From Pseudoflavonifractor intestinihominis (GTDB taxonomy: Bacteria > Bacillota > Clostridia > Oscillospirales > Oscillospiraceae): a stretch of 64,000 nucleotides of DNA. Positions 15,513 to 23,919 of the stretch are shown one piece after another (positions within the stretch are counted from its first letter, which is position 1; each line of letters starts with the position of its first letter). The stretch lies in assembly GCF_040096055.1 (NCBI RefSeq), contig NZ_JBBMFK010000005.1, positions 1 through 64,000 on the forward strand. The letters run 5' to 3'. A model generated the notes under the pieces. The model did no database searches. It saw nothing but the letters and a program-made list of their open reading frames with translations, and had not been told where the DNA came from. Position numbers and translations under genes: made by a program.

Positions 15513-16446
15513 ATTCGCTCTTCTGGAACAGACCGGTGGACAGGTAGCGCTCGCCGGTGTCGGGGAGCACCACCACAATGTTCTTGCCGCGGTAGGCGTC
15601 CTCCCTGGCCAGGGAAGCAGCGGCAGACAGGGCCGCGCCGGAGGAGATGCCCACCAGCAGGCCTTCGGTCTGGGCCAGGGCCCGGCTGGCGGCAAAGGCG
15701 TCGTCGCCGGGGACGGTAATGACCCGGTCCACCACGGAGCGGTCCAGGACCGAGGGTACGAAGCCCGCGCCGATGCCCTGGATCTTGTGGGGCCCGGCCT
15801 GGCCGCCGGAGAGCACCGGGGACTCGGCGGGCTCCACGGCGACGACCTCAATGGCGGGGTTCTGCTCCTTCAGGTAGCGGCCCGCGCCGGTGACGGTGCC
15901 GCCGGAGCCCACGCCCGCCACCAGCACGTCCACCTTACCGTCGGTGTCCCGCCAGATCTCAGGGCCAGTGGTCTCGTAGTGGGCCTTGGCGTTGGCCGGG
16001 TTGTCGAATTGGCCGGGCATCCAGGCGGAGGGCAGGGTGCGCAGCAGCTCCTCCGCCCTGGCGATGGCGCCCTTCATGCCCTGAGCGCCGGGGGTCAGCT
16101 CCAGCTTGGCCCCCAGAGCGGAGAGCAGGTTCCGCCGCTCCAGGCTCATGGTCTCGGGCATGGTGAGGATGACCTGATAGCCCTTGATGGCGGCGATATA
16201 GCTCAGGCCCACGCCGGTGTTGCCGCTGGTGGGCTCTACGATGACGGTGCCCGGCTTGAGCAGGCCCTTGGCCTCCGCGTCCTCGATCATGTACTTGGCG
16301 GCCCGGTCCTTGGCGGAGGAAAGAGGGTTGAAGCACTCCAGCTTGGCCAGCAGAGCGGCGGGCAGGTGGTTGGCGGATTCGTACCGCTCCAGACGGAGCA
16401 GGGGGGTGTTGCCGATGAGGTCAATGAGGGAGTGTGCGATCTTCAT
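15511..16446 (-). CDS. cysK: Cysteine synthase (O-acetylserine sulfhydrylase)
   Basis: A PLP enzyme that makes cysteine from O-acetylserine and sulfide. The 311-residue protein has the family N-terminus LIDLIGNTPLLRL, the PLP lysine in PLSSAKDRAA (about residue 46), the substrate loop TSGNTG near 73, and the PLP phosphate loop GVGSGGTVTG near 180. The ATG at 16446 follows AAGGAGG. It is monocistronic, ending at the 15474 repeat. The upstream 110 bases hold the metQ terminator and an AT-rich stretch with a small inverted repeat AGTAT-GA-ATACT, a possible sulfur-regulator site, but no clear promoter. Confidence 0.95.
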   Translation of the reverse strand: MKIAHSLIDLIGNTPLLRLERYESANHLPAALLAKLECFNPLSSAKDRAAKYMIEDAEAKGLLKPGTVIVEPTSGNTGVGLSYIAAIKGYQVILTMPETMSLERRNLLSALGAKLELTPGAQGMKGAIARAEELLRTLPSAWMPGQFDNPANAKAHYETTGPEIWRDTDGKVDVLVAGVGSGGTVTGAGRYLKEQNPAIEVVAVEPAESPVLSGGQAGPHKIQGIGAGFVPSVLDRSVVDRVITVPGDDAFAASRALAQTEGLLVGISSGAALSAAASLAREDAYRGKNIVVVLPDTGERYLSTGLFQKSE

Positions 16447-16491
16447 TTTATTTCCTCCTTATTCAGTATGAATACTATGAAATTAATTTGA

Positions 16492-16522
16492 GAAAATGTC
16501 CCGGCCCTGCCGGGACATTTTC
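16492..16522. terminator. Terminator between metQ and cysK
   Basis: A perfect 13-bp inverted repeat (GAAAATGTCCCGG) with a CCCTG loop, 36 bases after the metQ stop on the minus strand. Confidence 0.85.
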
Positions 16523-16558
16523 CAACATTTTAGCAGAGGGACAGCCGGTTGTCAACCA

Positions 16559-17449
16559 TTAGAACATGGGCACCACGGCGCCGGGCCAGGTCTCCTCCAT
16601 GAAGGCCTTGACCTCGTCGGACTGGAGGGCGGCCACCAGAGCCTGGATGGCGGGGTCGTTCTCCCGGCCCTCCTTGACGGCCAGCACGTTCACATAGGCC
16701 TGGGCGGCCTCGCCGTCGGTGGACTCGACAGCCAAGGCGTCGGCGGCGTTCAGACCGGCCTGAAGGGCGTAGTTGCCGTTGATGACGGCCAGGTCCAGGC
16801 TGTCCAGGGAGCGGGGCAGCTGGGCGGCCTCCAGCTCCTCGATCTGCAGGTTCTTGGGGTTCTCAGCGATGTCCAGCTTGGTGGCGGTCAGGCCTACGCC
16901 CTCCTTCAGGGTGATGAGGCCCTCCTGCTGGAGCAGGAGCAGGGCGCGGCCCTCGTTGGTGGGGTCGTTGGGCACGCCCACCTTGGCGCCGTCGGGCAGG
17001 TCGTCCAGGGAGGCGGTGGTGCCGGCGTAGATGCCGAAGGGCTCGTAGTGGATCTCAGCGGCGCTCACCAGGTGGGTGCCGTTCTCCTCGTTGAAGTTGT
17101 TCAGGTAGGTGATGTGCTGGAAGTAGTTGGCGTCCACCTCGCCCTCCTCGGTGGCCAGGTTGGGCTGGATGTAGTCGGTGAACTCCTTGATCTCCAGGGT
17201 GATGCCCTGCTGGGCCAGGACCTCCTTGGCTACCTTCAGGATCTCGGCGTGGGGCGTGGGGGAGGCGGCCACGGTGATGGTGGTGCCCTCGGCGGGGGTG
17301 GACGCAGAGGGCTGGGCGGACTCGGAGGACTGAGCGGGGGCGGAGGACTGGGGGGTGCCGGTGTCGCCGCCGGTGGGGGCGCTGGAGCAGCCGGCCAGCA
17401 GGCCCAGAGCCAGAGCGCCGGTGAGGAGCAGAGAGGTGAGCTTCTTCAT
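16559..17449 (-). CDS. metQ: Methionine ABC transporter substrate-binding lipoprotein
   Basis: A 296-residue NlpA-family lipoprotein that captures methionine outside the membrane for MetNI. The signal sequence MKKLTSLLLTGALALGLLAGC puts the lipidated Cys at 21. A Ser/Thr linker is followed by the NlpA domain (ITVAASPTPHAEILKVAKE; late motif VNVLAVKEGREND). It has its own promoter, T-box leader and terminator, separate from metNI although it lies downstream on the same strand. Confidence 0.93.
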   Translation of the reverse strand: MKKLTSLLLTGALALGLLAGCSSAPTGGDTGTPQSSAPAQSSESAQPSASTPAEGTTITVAASPTPHAEILKVAKEVLAQQGITLEIKEFTDYIQPNLATEEGEVDANYFQHITYLNNFNEENGTHLVSAAEIHYEPFGIYAGTTASLDDLPDGAKVGVPNDPTNEGRALLLLQQEGLITLKEGVGLTATKLDIAENPKNLQIEELEAAQLPRSLDSLDLAVINGNYALQAGLNAADALAVESTDGEAAQAYVNVLAVKEGRENDPAIQALVAALQSDEVKAFMEETWPGAVVPMF

Positions 17450-17558
17450 GATGTATTTCTCCTTTTCTGTTGGATTGATTAGGGTTATGTAAACTGTCCC
17501 GGGGTACCGCCGGAGCAGCCGACATCGATTTCAGGCTGTTTTTGGCATTTTGGGCAAC

Positions 17559-17586
17559 AAAAAACGCCCTTGATGCATCATCAAGG
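17559..17586 (-). terminator. T-box terminator of metQ
   Basis: Minus strand CCTTGATG / CATCAAGG with a three-base loop, followed after GCG by six Ts. It follows the T-box sequence at 17604-17615. Confidence 0.9.
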
Positions 17587-17865
17587 ACGAGAGCCTTTGG
17601 CTTCGTGGTACCACCTTGCTTCACCCGCTCCTCACGGATGCGGGCCTTATGAAGTACGGGAGAAACTCCGATACTCCTGCGCTGTCACGGGCGCTCCCGT
17701 CGCAGCCTAATGCAGATACACTCGGTGCGCGGCTCCGAGACCATGTTCGGCCAGGCCTTCCGTACCCGTTTCCACCAATCCGGGCTCTCTGTGACGTATC
17801 TCCCAGCTTACTCTTCTCTTCCTTGCCTTTGGGTAAGCCTGTTCAGTTGTCTTGGAACTTGGGAT
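17559..17865 (-). ncRNA. T-box leader of metQ, methionine specifier
   Basis: The minus strand carries the T-box core GGTGGTACCACG (17615-17604). Its UGGU would pair with an ACCA tRNA end, fitting the A discriminator of tRNA-Met. Upstream are stem I signatures (CACAGAGAGCC, then GGTGGAAACGGG) and a specifier context GAACATGGT with ATG at 17744-17742. Downstream is the terminator. Uncharged tRNA-Met binding would open metQ transcription. Confidence 0.88.
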
Positions 17866-17866
17866 T

Positions 17867-17895
17867 AGTGTATACCGCTCCGGCGGGAAAGTCAA
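17867..17895 (-). promoter_or_regulatory. Promoter of the metQ T-box transcript
   Basis: Minus strand TTGACT (17890-17895), 17 bases, TACACT (17867-17872). Confidence 0.8.
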
Positions 17896-18006
17896 TTGTG
17901 TATTCTGCACAAAAGGACGGTGAAAAAGTTTTGGCAAGCCGGAGGAAGGGGAGAAAAAACGGGGATTCAAGCGGAAAATGTCCAGACTTTGTGAAAAACA
18001 AAACAA

Positions 18007-18035
18007 GGCAGGCCGCCCCATGGGGGCGGCCTGCC
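18007..18035 (-). terminator. Terminator of metNI
   Basis: A 13-bp perfect stem (GGCAGGCCGCCCC) with a 3-base loop, followed on the minus strand by TTGTTTTGTTTTT. It lies 18 bases after the metI stop, which separates metNI from metQ. Confidence 0.9.
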
Positions 18036-18052
18036 GGAGGGCGCAAGATGGA

Positions 18053-18784
18053 TTACTTGCGCTTGGACTTTTTTCTGCGGCGGGTGTGGGTGAGCCGCTT
18101 GTCGCTGCGCACCGCCAGCCAGGTGCCCAGGGACTGGAAGATCTGCACCAGGATGACGATGAAGATGACCGCGATAAGCATGACGGCGTAGTTATACTTG
18201 TTGTAGCCGTAGTTGATGGCGATCTTGCCCAGGCCGCCGCCGCCGATGGCGCCTGCCATGGCGCCGTAGCTGAGGATGGTGATAAAGGCGGTGGTGGCGC
18301 CGGCGATGAGGGAGGGCTTGCTCTCGGGCAGGATGACCTTCCAGATGATCTGGAAGGGGGAGCAGCCCATGGACTGGGCGGCCTCAATGACGCCCTTGTC
18401 CACCTCCCGCAGGGAGGTCTCCACCAGCCGGGCCACAAAGGGGGCGGCGGCAATGATGAGGGGCGGGATGGAGGCCAGGGTGCCGATGCGGGTGCCCAGC
18501 AGCACCTTGCTCAGGGGGAGCACCATGAGCATCAGGATGAGGAAGGGCACGGAGCGGAGGATATTGATGACAAAATTGAGGGCGCTCATCACCGGGGCGG
18601 GCAGGGGGCGGACGCCGTCCTTCTCGCCCACCACCAGCAGCACGCCCAGCACCAGGCCCAGGACGCAGGCCAAGAAGGTGGCGATGACGGTGGAGTACAG
18701 AGTCTCCCAGGTGCCCGCCCGGAACTCCTCCCACAGGGCAGGATTGGAGAAAGCGTCGGTCAGATCCGCAAGAAACTTATCCAT
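18053..18784 (-). CDS. metI: Methionine ABC transporter permease
   Basis: A 243-residue permease with five or six membrane helices and the ABC-permease EAA region (GVIEAAQSMGCSPFQIIWKV, part shown as EAAQSMGCSPFQ) near residue 130. The C-terminus is strongly basic (SDKRLTHTRRRKKSKRK), a cytoplasmic tail. Its start overlaps the end of metN by 8 bases, so it is translationally coupled. Confidence 0.93.
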   Translation of the reverse strand: MDKFLADLTDAFSNPALWEEFRAGTWETLYSTVIATFLACVLGLVLGVLLVVGEKDGVRPLPAPVMSALNFVINILRSVPFLILMLMVLPLSKVLLGTRIGTLASIPPLIIAAAPFVARLVETSLREVDKGVIEAAQSMGCSPFQIIWKVILPESKPSLIAGATTAFITILSYGAMAGAIGGGGLGKIAINYGYNKYNYAVMLIAVIFIVILVQIFQSLGTWLAVRSDKRLTHTRRRKKSKRK

Positions 18785-19781
18785 GGTAGTCCTGCACCTC
18801 CTCTACGGTGACATCACGCTGACTCTTCAGATAGTTCATGGCCTTGGCGGCCTCGGTGCTGTCCTGGGGCAGGCCCAGCAGCATGGAGCCGAAGGCCTTG
18901 CCGTCGATGTTCCGGGTGTCGGCGCCCAGAATGTTCACCTTCACGCCGCAGTCAATGGCCAGGGAGGCGATGAGGGGCTCGTAGGAGGAGCCGCCGTTGA
19001 ACACCACCCGCACCACCTTGGCCACGGGGAACTGGTCCAGGGCCACCCCGTCGGGGAACACCAGCCGCCGGCCGGCCTCGCTCTTGGGGTTGGAAAAGAC
19101 CTCCTCAACGGTGCCGGTCTCCATCACGTGGCCGTGCTCCAGCACCGCCACGTGGGAACAGATCTCCTCCACCACCGCCATCTCGTGGGTGATGACGATG
19201 ACCGTGATGCCCAGCCGCCTGTTGATGTCCTGAATGAGCCGCAGGATGGAGCGGGTGGTGGTGGGGTCCAGGGCGGAGGTGGCCTCGTCGCACAGGAGCA
19301 TTTTGGGGTTGCTGGCCAGGGCCCGGGCGATGGCGATGCGCTGCTTCTGGCCGCCGGAGAGCTGGGCGGGGTAGGAGTCGGCCTTGTCGGGCAGGCCCAC
19401 GGTCTCCAGCAGCTCCCTGGCCTTGAGCCGGGCCTTGGCCTTGGGCACGCCCGCAATCTCCATGGGGAAGCAGATGTTGTCCAGACAGGTGCGCTGCATG
19501 AGCAGGTTGAACTGCTGGAAGATCATGCTGATGGAGCGCCGCTTTTCCCGCAGCGCCTTGGGGGAGAGGGCGGTCATGTCCTCCCTGTCAATGATCACAT
19601 GGCCGGAGGTGGGCCGCTCCAGCAGGTTGATGCAGCGCACCAGCGTGGATTTGCCCGCGCCGCTCATGCCCACAATGCCGAATATATCCCCGTCCCGGAT
19701 GGTCAGGTTCACGTCCTCCAGAGCGGTGAACGTGCCGTCCGGCGTGGGGAAGGTCTTTTGCAGATGCTGAATCTCGATCAT
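18777..19781 (-). CDS. metN: Methionine ABC transporter ATP-binding protein
   Basis: A 334-residue ATPase with Walker A GMSGAGKSTL near 38, signature LSGGQKQRIAIARAL near 138 and Walker B LLCDEATSALD near 160. The C-terminal 80 residues form the NIL domain, where methionine binds to shut the transporter (transinhibition). The ATG at 19781 starts MIEIQHLQKTF and follows GGAGACTTCACC with AAGGAG just upstream. It is the first gene of the metNI unit, behind a leader of about 175 bases. Confidence 0.94.
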   Translation of the reverse strand: MIEIQHLQKTFPTPDGTFTALEDVNLTIRDGDIFGIVGMSGAGKSTLVRCINLLERPTSGHVIIDREDMTALSPKALREKRRSISMIFQQFNLLMQRTCLDNICFPMEIAGVPKAKARLKARELLETVGLPDKADSYPAQLSGGQKQRIAIARALASNPKMLLCDEATSALDPTTTRSILRLIQDINRRLGITVIVITHEMAVVEEICSHVAVLEHGHVMETGTVEEVFSNPKSEAGRRLVFPDGVALDQFPVAKVVRVVFNGGSSYEPLIASLAIDCGVKVNILGADTRNIDGKAFGSMLLGLPQDSTEAAKAMNYLKSQRDVTVEEVQDYHG

Positions 19782-19836
19782 GGTGAAGTCTCCTTCCGCT
19801 TGTATGATGGGAGCCGTCGCTCCGGTGGGAGGCCCT

Positions 19837-19887
19837 TCACATTCGCTCCCCGGAGGGAAAACGGCCTGAGCACCCCAGAAAAAGCAT
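19837..19887 (-). CDS. Possible mini-ORF in the metN leader
   Basis: A 16-codon frame (ATG 19887, TGA 19837) with a strong ribosome site GGAGGG 8 bases before the ATG. It encodes MLFLGCSGRFPSGERM. It lies between the metN promoter and metN. A small GGAGC/GCTCC hairpin follows (19810-19823) but no terminator is seen. Whether it is translated or regulatory is unknown. Confidence 0.35.
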   Translation of the reverse strand: MLFLGCSGRFPSGERM

Positions 19888-19955
19888 GACTGTATCCCTC
19901 CTGTGAAGACGGATTTTGCCCATCTGTTGAAAAAAGGGGGCAATGGGTATCCTAA

Positions 19956-19984
19956 ATTGTATGACAGGGAGGCAATGCTGTCAA
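19956..19984 (-). promoter_or_regulatory. Promoter of metNI
   Basis: Minus strand TTGACA (19979-19984), 17 bases, TACAAT (19956-19961): near consensus. No SAM-riboswitch or T-box signature lies between it and metN. Confidence 0.87.
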
Positions 19985-20076
19985 GGCGAAATTCCCGCGC
20001 CCTTCCGGACAGTTGGCTGTCAATCGCTTTTTTTCCACAAGAATGAGGGCCAAAATTCTACGCGGAATGGGAAGAA

Positions 20077-20117
20077 CAACATGTTGACAGAAGCCGTCAT
20101 CATGATACAATATATTG
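20077..20117. promoter_or_regulatory. Two NrdR-like boxes at the nrdJ promoter
   Basis: Two palindromes, CAACATGTTG (20077-20086) and CAATATATTG (20108-20117), lie with centres exactly 31 bp apart. The second, in context ATACAATATATTGCGT, matches 14 of 16 positions of the NrdR box as I recall it (ACACAATATATTGTGT). They overlap the -35 and -10 elements. Tandem boxes three helical turns apart are the known NrdR arrangement at ribonucleotide reductase genes. Confidence 0.72.
20084..20111 (+). promoter_or_regulatory. Promoter of nrdJ
   Basis: TTGACA (20084-20089), 16 bases, TACAAT (20106-20111). A leader hairpin GACCCGC/GCGGGTC follows at about 20129-20154. Confidence 0.82.
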
Positions 20118-20225
20118 CGTGACCGATCCGACCCGCCTCACTGTGAGAGCGGGTCTTGCTTTGGCCGGAAACAGGGGCCCACGCCCCGGCGGCCTATAAA
20201 CCTACCGGAAGAAAGGAAGAACGAC

Positions 20226-22580
20226 ATGGCGATTTCCGAGAACGCAAGAGCCGTGCTGGAGAAGCGATATCTGATCCGCGACGAGAAGGGGGAGCCCACC
20301 GAGACGGTGGAGGAGCTGTTCCACCGGGTGGCCAACGCCATCGCGGCGGCGGACGCCTCCTTTGACCCCAAGGCCGACGTGGCCGCCACCGCCCGGTGCT
20401 TCTACGACATGATGACCGGGCTGGATTTCCTGCCCAACTCCCCCACCCTGATGAACGCCGGCCGCCCTCTGGGCCAGCTGTCCGCCTGCTTTGTCCTCCC
20501 CGTGGGGGACTCCATGGAGGAGATCTTTGACGCCATCAAGAACGCCGCCCTCATCCACAAGTCCGGCGGCGGCACCGGCTTCTCCTTCTCCCGGCTGCGT
20601 CCCCGTGGCTCCACCGTCAACTCCACCGGCGGCGTGGCCAGCGGCCCCATCTCCTTCATGAAGGTGTTCAACGCCGCCACCGAGGCGGTGAAGCAGGGCG
20701 GCACCCGCCGGGGCGCCAACATGGGCATCCTCCGGGTGGACCACCCCGACATCCTGGACTTCATCACCTGCAAGAACGACACCAAGGAGATCACCAACTT
20801 CAATATCTCCGTGGGCATCACCGAGAAGTTCATGCAGGCCGTGGAGAACGGGGGAAGCTACGAGCTGGTGGACCCCGCCTCCCACAAGGTGACCGGCACC
20901 CTCAGCGCCCGGGAGGTCTTTGACAAGATCGTCTCCTCCGCCTGGCAGACCGGCGAGCCCGGCATCATCTTCCTGGACCGGCTCAACCGGGACAACCCCT
21001 GCCCCCAGCAGGGCGAGATCGAGTCCACCAACCCCTGCGGCGAGCAGCCCCTGCTGCCCTACGAGGCCTGCAATCTGGGCTCCATCAACCTGGTGACCCA
21101 CCTGAAGGAGGAGGACGGCCGCTGGGTGCTGGACAAGGACAAGCTGACCACCACCATCCGCAATGCAGTCCACTTCCTGGACAACGTCATTGAGGTCAAC
21201 AAGTACCCCCTGCCCGAGATCGACGCCATGACCCGCTCCACCCGGAAGATCGGCCTGGGCGTCATGGGCTTTGCCGACATGCTGCTCTACATGGGCATCC
21301 CCTACAACAGCGACCAGGGCGTGGCCATGGCCCGGGAGGTCATGGAGCTGGTGAACACCATCGGCCACGAGGAGAGCCAGGCCCTGGCCCAGGTCCGGGG
21401 CGCCTTCCCCCTGTTCAGCGAGAGCACCTACCGCAACGGCAAGCCCCTCCGCAACGCCACCGTCACCACCATCGCCCCCACCGGCACCCTGTCCATCATC
21501 GCCGGCGTGTCCTCCGGCGTGGAGCCCGTGTTTGCCTACGCCTATATCCGCAACGTGATGGACAACACCCACCTGATCGAGACCAACCAGATCCTCAAGA
21601 ACGTGCTGGTCTCCCGGGGCCTCTACTCCGACGCGCTGATGCGCCAGATCGTGGAGCAGGGCAGCCTGGCCCACGTGGACGGCATCCCCGAGGACATCAA
21701 GCGGGTCTTTGTCTGCGCCCACGACGTGTCCCCCATCTGGCACGTGAAGATGCAGGCCGCCTTCCAGGCCTATACCGACAACGCCGTCAGCAAGACGGTG
21801 AACTTCCCCAACTCCGCCACCAAGGAGGAGGTGGCCGAGGTGTATACCCTGGCCTACAAGCTGGGCTGCAAGGGCACCACCATCTACCGGGACGGCAGCC
21901 GTGACGAGCAGGTGCTCAACATCGGCAAGGTCAACGACGGCAAGGACAAGGCGGAGAAGAAGGACACCACCGGCGACCCCATGGTGGACGCCGTGCTGGA
22001 GGCCAGCTGTGACGGTGCCGCCTGCGTCATGAAGACCAGCGCCTACGGCACCATCCTGCCCCGTCCCCGTCCCGCCGTCACCAGCGGCTTTACCGAGAAG
22101 GTGAAGATCGGCTGCGGCAACCTGTATATCACCGTCAACTACGATGAGACCGGCATCTGCGAGGTGTTCACCAACACCGGCCGGGCCGGCGGCTGTCCCA
22201 GCCAGAGTGAGGCCACCGCCCGTCTGGTGAGCGTGGGTATCCGCTCCGGCATGGACCCCAAGGAGATCATCCAGCAGCTCAAGGGCATTCGCTGCCCCTC
22301 CTGCCTGCGCCAGCCCGGCGTGCCCGTCACCTCCTGCCCCGACGCCATCGCCAAGTCCATCGAGAAGGTCATCAAGGCCACCCACGACGGCAACAAGCCC
22401 CAGCCCACCGTCTCCGCGTCCGCCAAGGCGTCTGCGCCCCGCGCCAAGGGCCCGGTGAACCCCAATATGACCCCCGCTGAGGCCAAGCTGGCCAAGTTCT
22501 GCCCCGAGTGCGGCAGCAAGCTGGAGCATGAGGGCGGCTGCGTCACCTGCCGCAACTGCGGATACTCCAAGTGCGGCTGA
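20226..22580 (+). CDS. nrdJ: Adenosylcobalamin-dependent (class II) ribonucleotide reductase
   Basis: It reduces ribonucleotides to deoxyribonucleotides without oxygen or an iron centre, using B12. The 784-residue protein carries the catalytic-site motif NPCGEQ near 265 and the C-terminal region of NrdJ with the TSCPD-type cysteine patch (GGCPSQSEA, CPSCLRQPG). It ends in a zinc-ribbon tail with two CxxC pairs (CPEC and CRNC). The ATG at 20226 follows GAAAGGAAG. The gene is monocistronic behind a promoter with two NrdR-like boxes and ends at a strong bidirectional terminator. Confidence 0.95.
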   Translation: MAISENARAVLEKRYLIRDEKGEPTETVEELFHRVANAIAAADASFDPKADVAATARCFYDMMTGLDFLPNSPTLMNAGRPLGQLSACFVLPVGDSMEEIFDAIKNAALIHKSGGGTGFSFSRLRPRGSTVNSTGGVASGPISFMKVFNAATEAVKQGGTRRGANMGILRVDHPDILDFITCKNDTKEITNFNISVGITEKFMQAVENGGSYELVDPASHKVTGTLSAREVFDKIVSSAWQTGEPGIIFLDRLNRDNPCPQQGEIESTNPCGEQPLLPYEACNLGSINLVTHLKEEDGRWVLDKDKLTTTIRNAVHFLDNVIEVNKYPLPEIDAMTRSTRKIGLGVMGFADMLLYMGIPYNSDQGVAMAREVMELVNTIGHEESQALAQVRGAFPLFSESTYRNGKPLRNATVTTIAPTGTLSIIAGVSSGVEPVFAYAYIRNVMDNTHLIETNQILKNVLVSRGLYSDALMRQIVEQGSLAHVDGIPEDIKRVFVCAHDVSPIWHVKMQAAFQAYTDNAVSKTVNFPNSATKEEVAEVYTLAYKLGCKGTTIYRDGSRDEQVLNIGKVNDGKDKAEKKDTTGDPMVDAVLEASCDGAACVMKTSAYGTILPRPRPAVTSGFTEKVKIGCGNLYITVNYDETGICEVFTNTGRAGGCPSQSEATARLVSVGIRSGMDPKEIIQQLKGIRCPSCLRQPGVPVTSCPDAIAKSIEKVIKATHDGNKPQPTVSASAKASAPRAKGPVNPNMTPAEAKLAKFCPECGSKLEHEGGCVTCRNCGYSKCG

Positions 22581-22589
22581 TAAGAGTAT

Positions 22590-22629
22590 AAAAAATCAGG
22601 CATTGCCGGAAGGCAATGCCTGATTTTTT
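22590..22629. terminator. Bidirectional terminator, nrdJ / rpiB
   Basis: An 18-bp perfect inverted repeat (AAAAAATCAGGCATTGCC) with a GGAA loop between convergent genes. Confidence 0.94.
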
Positions 22630-22645
22630 ATGGCGTGGAAGGGGC

Positions 22646-23083
22646 TCAGTTCTCCAGGGCCATGATCTTGTTCACCCGGCGCTCATGGCGGCCGCCCTCG
22701 AACTGGGTGTCCAGGAAGGCGGCCACGATGTGGTCGGCCTCAAAGGGGCCGGTGAAGCCGCCGGCCAGGGCCAGCATGTTGGCGTTGTTGTGCTGGCGGG
22801 TGAGCTGGGCGGAGAGCACGTCCCGGCACAGGGCGCAGCGGATGCCCTTGATCTTGTTGGCGGTGATGGAGATGCCGATGCCGGTGGTGCACACGACGAT
22901 GCCCTTCTCGCACTCGCCGGATGCCACCGCCTTGGCGGCGGCGGCGCCGAAGTCAGGGTAGTCGCAACTCTCCGTGCTGTTGCAGCCGAAGTCCTTCCAG
23001 GCAATGCCGCGGCTGTCCAGGTAGGTCTTGATGTGTTCCTTGAGCGCAAAGCCGCCGTGATCGGAACCAAGTGCAATCGTCAT
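22646..23083 (-). CDS. rpiB: Ribose-5-phosphate isomerase B
   Basis: It interconverts ribose 5-phosphate and ribulose 5-phosphate. The 145-residue RpiB/LacAB protein has GSDHGGFALK at residues 6-15, the active-site cysteine region VVCTTGIGISI near 65-75, and RCALCRD near 88. It is the last gene of a minus-strand operon with the PHP phosphatase (18 bases upstream) and the glycosyltransferase. Placing it beside a nucleotide reductase may be chance, since the genes are convergent. Confidence 0.94.
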   Translation of the reverse strand: MTIALGSDHGGFALKEHIKTYLDSRGIAWKDFGCNSTESCDYPDFGAAAAKAVASGECEKGIVVCTTGIGISITANKIKGIRCALCRDVLSAQLTRQHNNANMLALAGGFTGPFEADHIVAAFLDTQFEGGRHERRVNKIMALEN

Positions 23084-23101
23084 AACAGGTACCTCCGTTT
23101 T

Positions 23102-23908
23102 TTAAATAATGGGGATAAATTCCGGCTTTCTCCGCCGGAATACGGTCACATAGCGGAACCCGGCCTCCCGCAGCAGCTCAAAGGCCTGGGGGACCCCCTT
23201 GCCCACGTTGTCGGGGGCGTGGGCGTCGGAGCCCACGGTGACGATCTCGCCCCTCAGGGCGCGGTACCGCTTCAGCAGGGGCATCCAGTCCTCCAGCGTC
23301 CGGCCGCACCAGGTGTTGACCTCCATGCCCCTGCCCCGGCCGATGGCGGTGCGGAGCAGGGCGTCCAGACGGTCCTCGTAGCCCTCCAGGGTGACGGGGC
23401 CGTCGGCGGGCTTCATGTACCGCAGGGGGTAGATGATATGGGCCAGCACATCGTAGAAATCGGTCTCCGCCAGCAGGGCCAGAGAGGCAAAGTAGTCGTC
23501 CAGAGCCTCCCGGCAGGCGGCGGCGGTGGAGTAGTCGGCGTAGTAGAAGTCCACGCCGCCCCGCTCCGGGGACTGGTTGTGGACCGAACCCAGCACAAAG
23601 TCCAGCCGGGGCTGGGCACAGATGCGCTCCGCCACGGCGGGGTCCAGGTAGGGCATGCCCAGCTCCAGGCCCAGCCGGAGGGAGAAGCCCGTCCGGCTGT
23701 GGAAGCCGTCGGCGGCGTCGTATTCCGCCAGGGCCTTGTCCCAGTCGTAGGTGCGCACCGGGACGCCGTTCTCATCCAAAAAGTCGCAGTGGTCGGTGAT
23801 GCACAGCTCATTGAGCCCACCGGCCACGGCGGCCTGGGCCATGTCGATCATGGGGAATTTTCCGTCAAAGGACACCAGACTGTGGGAGTGGTAGTCGGAG
23901 AGGAACAC
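23102..23908 (-). CDS. PHP-domain phosphatase, histidinol-phosphatase-like
   Basis: A 268-residue PHP metallo-phosphoesterase. Metal-binding motifs run DYHSHS (residues 5-10), ITDHCDF near 38-44, GLELGMPY near 84 and LGSVHN near 110, with the late SDAHAPDN near 236. It is close to HisK/HisJ-type histidinol phosphatases, but no other his gene is near, so another phosphoester is possible. The start is a GTG at 23908, chosen because GGAGGT lies 5 bases before it and the reading gives VFLSDYHSHS. It begins 11 bases after the glycosyltransferase stop. Confidence 0.82.
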   Translation of the reverse strand: MFLSDYHSHSLVSFDGKFPMIDMAQAAVAGGLNELCITDHCDFLDENGVPVRTYDWDKALAEYDAADGFHSRTGFSLRLGLELGMPYLDPAVAERICAQPRLDFVLGSVHNQSPERGGVDFYYADYSTAAACREALDDYFASLALLAETDFYDVLAHIIYPLRYMKPADGPVTLEGYEDRLDALLRTAIGRGRGMEVNTWCGRTLEDWMPLLKRYRALRGEIVTVGSDAHAPDNVGKGVPQAFELLREAGFRYVTVFRRRKPEFIPII

Positions 23909-23919
23909 AGCGCACCTCC

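Noticed and set aside
19782..19955. SAM riboswitch or T-box upstream of metN
   Set aside because: None of the conserved SAM-riboswitch or T-box core sequences were found in the leader.
20202..22529. A 775-codon minus-strand frame opposite nrdJ
   Set aside because: The plus strand encodes a complete class II ribonucleotide reductase. The antisense translation has no domain and only composition-driven openness.
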